Assembly (NCBI GenBank): GCA_003563255.1
Contig: PWSL01000312.1
Span: 1-7,901, forward strand
DNA length: 7,901 nucleotides
Direction of reading: 5' to 3'
Source of the DNA: Desulfonatronospira sp.
GTDB lineage: Bacteria; Desulfobacterota; Desulfovibrionia; Desulfovibrionales; Desulfonatronovibrionaceae
The translations under genes and the position numbers were made by a program. The notes under the pieces are model-generated. The model had not been told where the DNA came from, made no database searches, and saw nothing but the letters and a program-made list of their open reading frames with translations. Shown here in pieces: positions 6,464-7,901 of the stretch (the first letter of the stretch is position 1; every line of letters starts with the position of its first letter).

Positions 6464-6572
6464 TTCCAGCTTAAATTATGTGTCGCTGTAGTGCTATTCA
6501 GTGTAGAAATATGCTCCAGTGGTCCGGGGATTCGGCAAACAGGACGTAAACACTGCGTTTCAGACCCCTCAA

Positions 6573-6908
6573 TCATGCATAGGCCGTTATCCACTCTGAA
6601 AGCCTGCCAACAATATCGTCTCTTCCGGTGGCTACCAGCCTGTCCACCTCCTGACCGTCTTTGAAAATTATAAAGGTGGGCACACCGCGCACCCCTGCCG
6701 CCCAGGAAGGAAGGTCTTGCGGACTTTCAATCTCAAAGCTCAGCACTTTGATCCTGGAAGCCAGGCTGTATTTATCTCCCTTCAGGGTCTGCACCGCAGA
6801 CCGGCAATCCGGTCAGGTGGGCATATGCAGAAGAACTGCAGCATGACCCGTATGTTCCATGACTTCTTTTTGAAACTCATCTTTAGTATGCAATTCTTTC
6901 ACAGACAT
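6573..6908 (-). CDS. Thioredoxin-like selenoprotein (UxxC), TGA read as Sec
   Basis: Read from ATG 6908, the frame gives 111 residues with a single internal TGA at 6813-6815 (codon 32). AGGGAG (6917-6922) lies eight bases before the ATG. Residues 23-31 (AAVLLHMPT) form the expected strand before the active site, then codon 32 is TGA, followed by Pro33-Asp34-Cys35. Downstream are GVPTF with the cis-proline Pro77, then IIFKDGQEVDRLV and a C-terminal helix, all classic thioredoxin features. The TGA thus replaces the nucleophilic first Cys of CxxC, giving Sec-Pro-Asp-Cys. A SECIS-like hairpin follows at once. The expected role is thiol/selenol redox exchange in the cytoplasm, as no signal peptide is seen. 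A conventional ORF call would start at GTG 6794 and lose the active site. The final stop at 6573 is also TGA, but I see no hairpin just after it. The gene lies 50 bp after the methyltransferase. The alternative is a nonsense-mutated Cys gene. Confidence 0.85.
6786..6815 (-). promoter_or_regulatory. Bacterial SECIS-like element directing Sec at TGA 6813-6815
   Basis: In the mRNA, GGUCUGC (6802-6796) pairs with GCAGACC (6792-6786) to give a 7-bp stem with the triloop GGU. Seventeen bases separate the UGA from the loop. From memory, bacterial SECIS models need a G at the first or second loop position and a loop about 16-37 nt from the UGA; both hold. SelB would bind here. A second stem, GACCGG with CCGGUC (6814-6809 with 6804-6799), shares bases with the first, so the two cannot form together. 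Confidence 0.75.
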
Positions 6909-6958
6909 GGCCGCTTCTCCCTTTGATTATTCACGTTACGGATTATTACCATTCAGAC

Positions 6959-7714
6959 TCACTTCTTTTTACCCGCAAACACGGTCAGCGGATATGAGCC
7001 ACCGTCAAGAATATATCTTTCGTAGACACCGTCAAGTAATGTTTCCTGCATATCCATCCCGGCATCCCTGAAAGCCTGCTCCCAGGCCCATTTGGGAAAA
7101 AGTCCCAGTATATGGTGATCAGTATGTATGGTCAACTCGCCCTGCTCCCGGATCAGGTACACGAACACGGCTTCATAGGTATCCGGTCTGTAAGGATTTA
7201 TGTAGTTGTTCTCCAGCAGAGTCAGGTGCAGGCCGTTTTTTTCTCCGGTGTAGGCGAAATTGTTGTTCTGAAAGGTTTCTTTGGGTTTAGCGGTCACAAG
7301 AAAAACACCCCCCTTCCTGAGATGCTCAGCAGCGGTCTTCACCGCCTGGTGCAGGTCCTTACGGGTAACAAGATAATCTGTACTGTCCGGAATGGCCACG
7401 GCATCAAACTTCCGGTCCAGACGAATGCTGCGCATATCTCCTTGAAAATATTGCACATCAGGATTGTCAAAGCGGGCTTTTTTCAGCATACCCGGGCTCA
7501 GATCCACCCCGGTGACTGTGAAATGCCGCTTGAATACACGGTCGTGAATACCTGCACCGCTGCCTAGATGCAGCAGGGTCCTGGGGGGATCATCCCGGGC
7601 TGTGCGCATTATGAGATCCACGTAGAACCCGGCTTCGTATTCATATTCAGCCGGATCGGCCAGGAGTTCCTCGGTCCAGGCCAGTTCGTTGTATGAGGGC
7701 CAGGAAAAACTCAT
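6959..7714 (-). CDS. Class I SAM-dependent methyltransferase
   Basis: The 251-residue product starts at ATG 7714, nine bases after GGAGG; the GTG at 7720 is too close to that site to be favoured. Motif I, LLHLGSGAG (47-55), binds S-adenosylmethionine; GVDLSPGML (69-77) holds the acidic residue for the ribose; QGDMRSI (91-97) is the adenine-side segment; and HLRKGGVFLVT matches the strand 5 region. The C-terminal third is beta-rich and presumably recognises the acceptor. The substrate cannot be told from sequence; small molecule, protein and RNA are all possible. The ATG lies two bases after the xseA stop, so translation is probably coupled and the two genes form an operon, with the thioredoxin gene following 50 bp later. 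No signal peptide or membrane segment is seen. Confidence 0.88.
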   Translation of the reverse strand: MSFSWPSYNELAWTEELLADPAEYEYEAGFYVDLIMRTARDDPPRTLLHLGSGAGIHDRVFKRHFTVTGVDLSPGMLKKARFDNPDVQYFQGDMRSIRLDRKFDAVAIPDSTDYLVTRKDLHQAVKTAAEHLRKGGVFLVTAKPKETFQNNNFAYTGEKNGLHLTLLENNYINPYRPDTYEAVFVYLIREQGELTIHTDHHILGLFPKWAWEQAFRDAGMDMQETLLDGVYERYILDGGSYPLTVFAGKKK

Positions 7715-7716
7715 TA

Positions 7717-7901
7717 TCACTCTCCTCCCACCCGGCTCTTAATCTGTCCGTCAATAACTGTAATCTCCAGATCGTCGCCGGGGCTTACGTCCTGTACGCT
7801 GCGCAGGAATTTCCCGCTTTTGGCCACAGTAACCAGGCTGTAACCCCGCCTGATGGGTGCGTAAGGATCCAGGGACTCCAGCTTTTCCGCGGCAAAGGAC
7901 A
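7717..7901 (-). CDS. xseA: Exodeoxyribonuclease VII large subunit, C-terminal end (partial)
   Basis: Only the last 61 or so codons are in the window; the 5' part lies beyond 7901. The fragment reads LESLDPYAPIRRGYSLVT, then a short segment, then GDDLEITVIDGQIKSRV before the stop. This matches the conserved XseA C-terminus: a helix ending in LDP, the xRGYxxV motif, and a GDxLxIxxxDGxIxxxV beta segment. XseA with XseB forms exonuclease VII, which degrades single-stranded DNA in both directions; this tail helps hold the complex and does not itself carry the active site. No xseB follows in the window; a methyltransferase follows instead. The stop TGA at 7719-7717 is two bases from the next ATG. 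Confidence 0.85.
   Translation of the reverse strand, partial: SFAAEKLESLDPYAPIRRGYSLVTVAKSGKFLRSVQDVSPGDDLEITVIDGQIKSRVGGE

Noticed and set aside
6573..6794. A 73-residue thioredoxin fragment starting at GTG 6794
   Set aside because: It lacks the active site and a ribosome binding site; the same frame extends upstream through a TGA to a well-supported ATG at 6908.
6573..6908. Pseudogene with a nonsense mutation instead of a selenoprotein
   Set aside because: Not excluded, but the only stop sits exactly at the redox Cys and is followed by a SECIS-like stem, while the rest of the frame is intact.
7112..7567. A 151-codon + strand ORF
   Set aside because: It is the antisense shadow of the methyltransferase, whose SAM-binding motifs are clear.

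Overview
The window looks like chromosomal DNA from a sulfate-reducer-like member of the Desulfobacterota (former Deltaproteobacteria, most like Desulfovibrionales). This is an inference from content: a MucR/Ros-type zinc-finger regulator, a cytoplasmic hybrid kinase with many PAS domains, a DUF4197 protein, a probable selenoprotein and many foldable intergenic repeats. No rRNA, tRNA, CRISPR array or complete transposon is visible.

Layout. Positions 1-330 hold no gene; they are a nested set of inverted repeats and hairpins. A quieter AT-rich leader follows, then a MucR-family regulator (586-1005, +). Positions 1006-1464 are again rich in foldable repeats. A 1216-residue hybrid histidine kinase (1465-5115, +) has six PAS-like domains, HisKA, HATPase and a receiver. 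Its receiver is interrupted, in frame, by a degenerate 7-bp repeat array. A perfect 14-bp hairpin (5188-5219) separates this + strand half from a - strand block.

The - strand block, in transcription order, is: the 3' end of xseA (7717-7901), a class I SAM methyltransferase (6959-7714), a thioredoxin-like protein (6573-6908), a REP-like palindrome (6392-6463), a secreted DUF4197 protein (5588-6325) and a small ORF that may be a CHAT-domain remnant (5215-5556).

The most important observation is the thioredoxin gene. A conventional ORF search gives only a 73-residue piece lacking the active site. The frame extends upstream through one in-frame TGA to a start with a good ribosome binding site. 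That TGA falls exactly where the first cysteine of the thioredoxin CxxC belongs (Thr-[TGA]-Pro-Asp-Cys). It is followed at once by a 7-bp stem with a GGU loop, placed as in bacterial SECIS elements. The gene therefore very probably encodes a UxxC selenoprotein.

The second theme is repeat biology. Three copies of a roughly 50-bp structured repeat share TTC-capped hairpins whose stems differ by compensatory changes. One copy appears inserted in the arm of an older inverted repeat. The receiver array and a hairpin that supplies the stop codon of a small ORF suggest that repeats have also altered coding regions.
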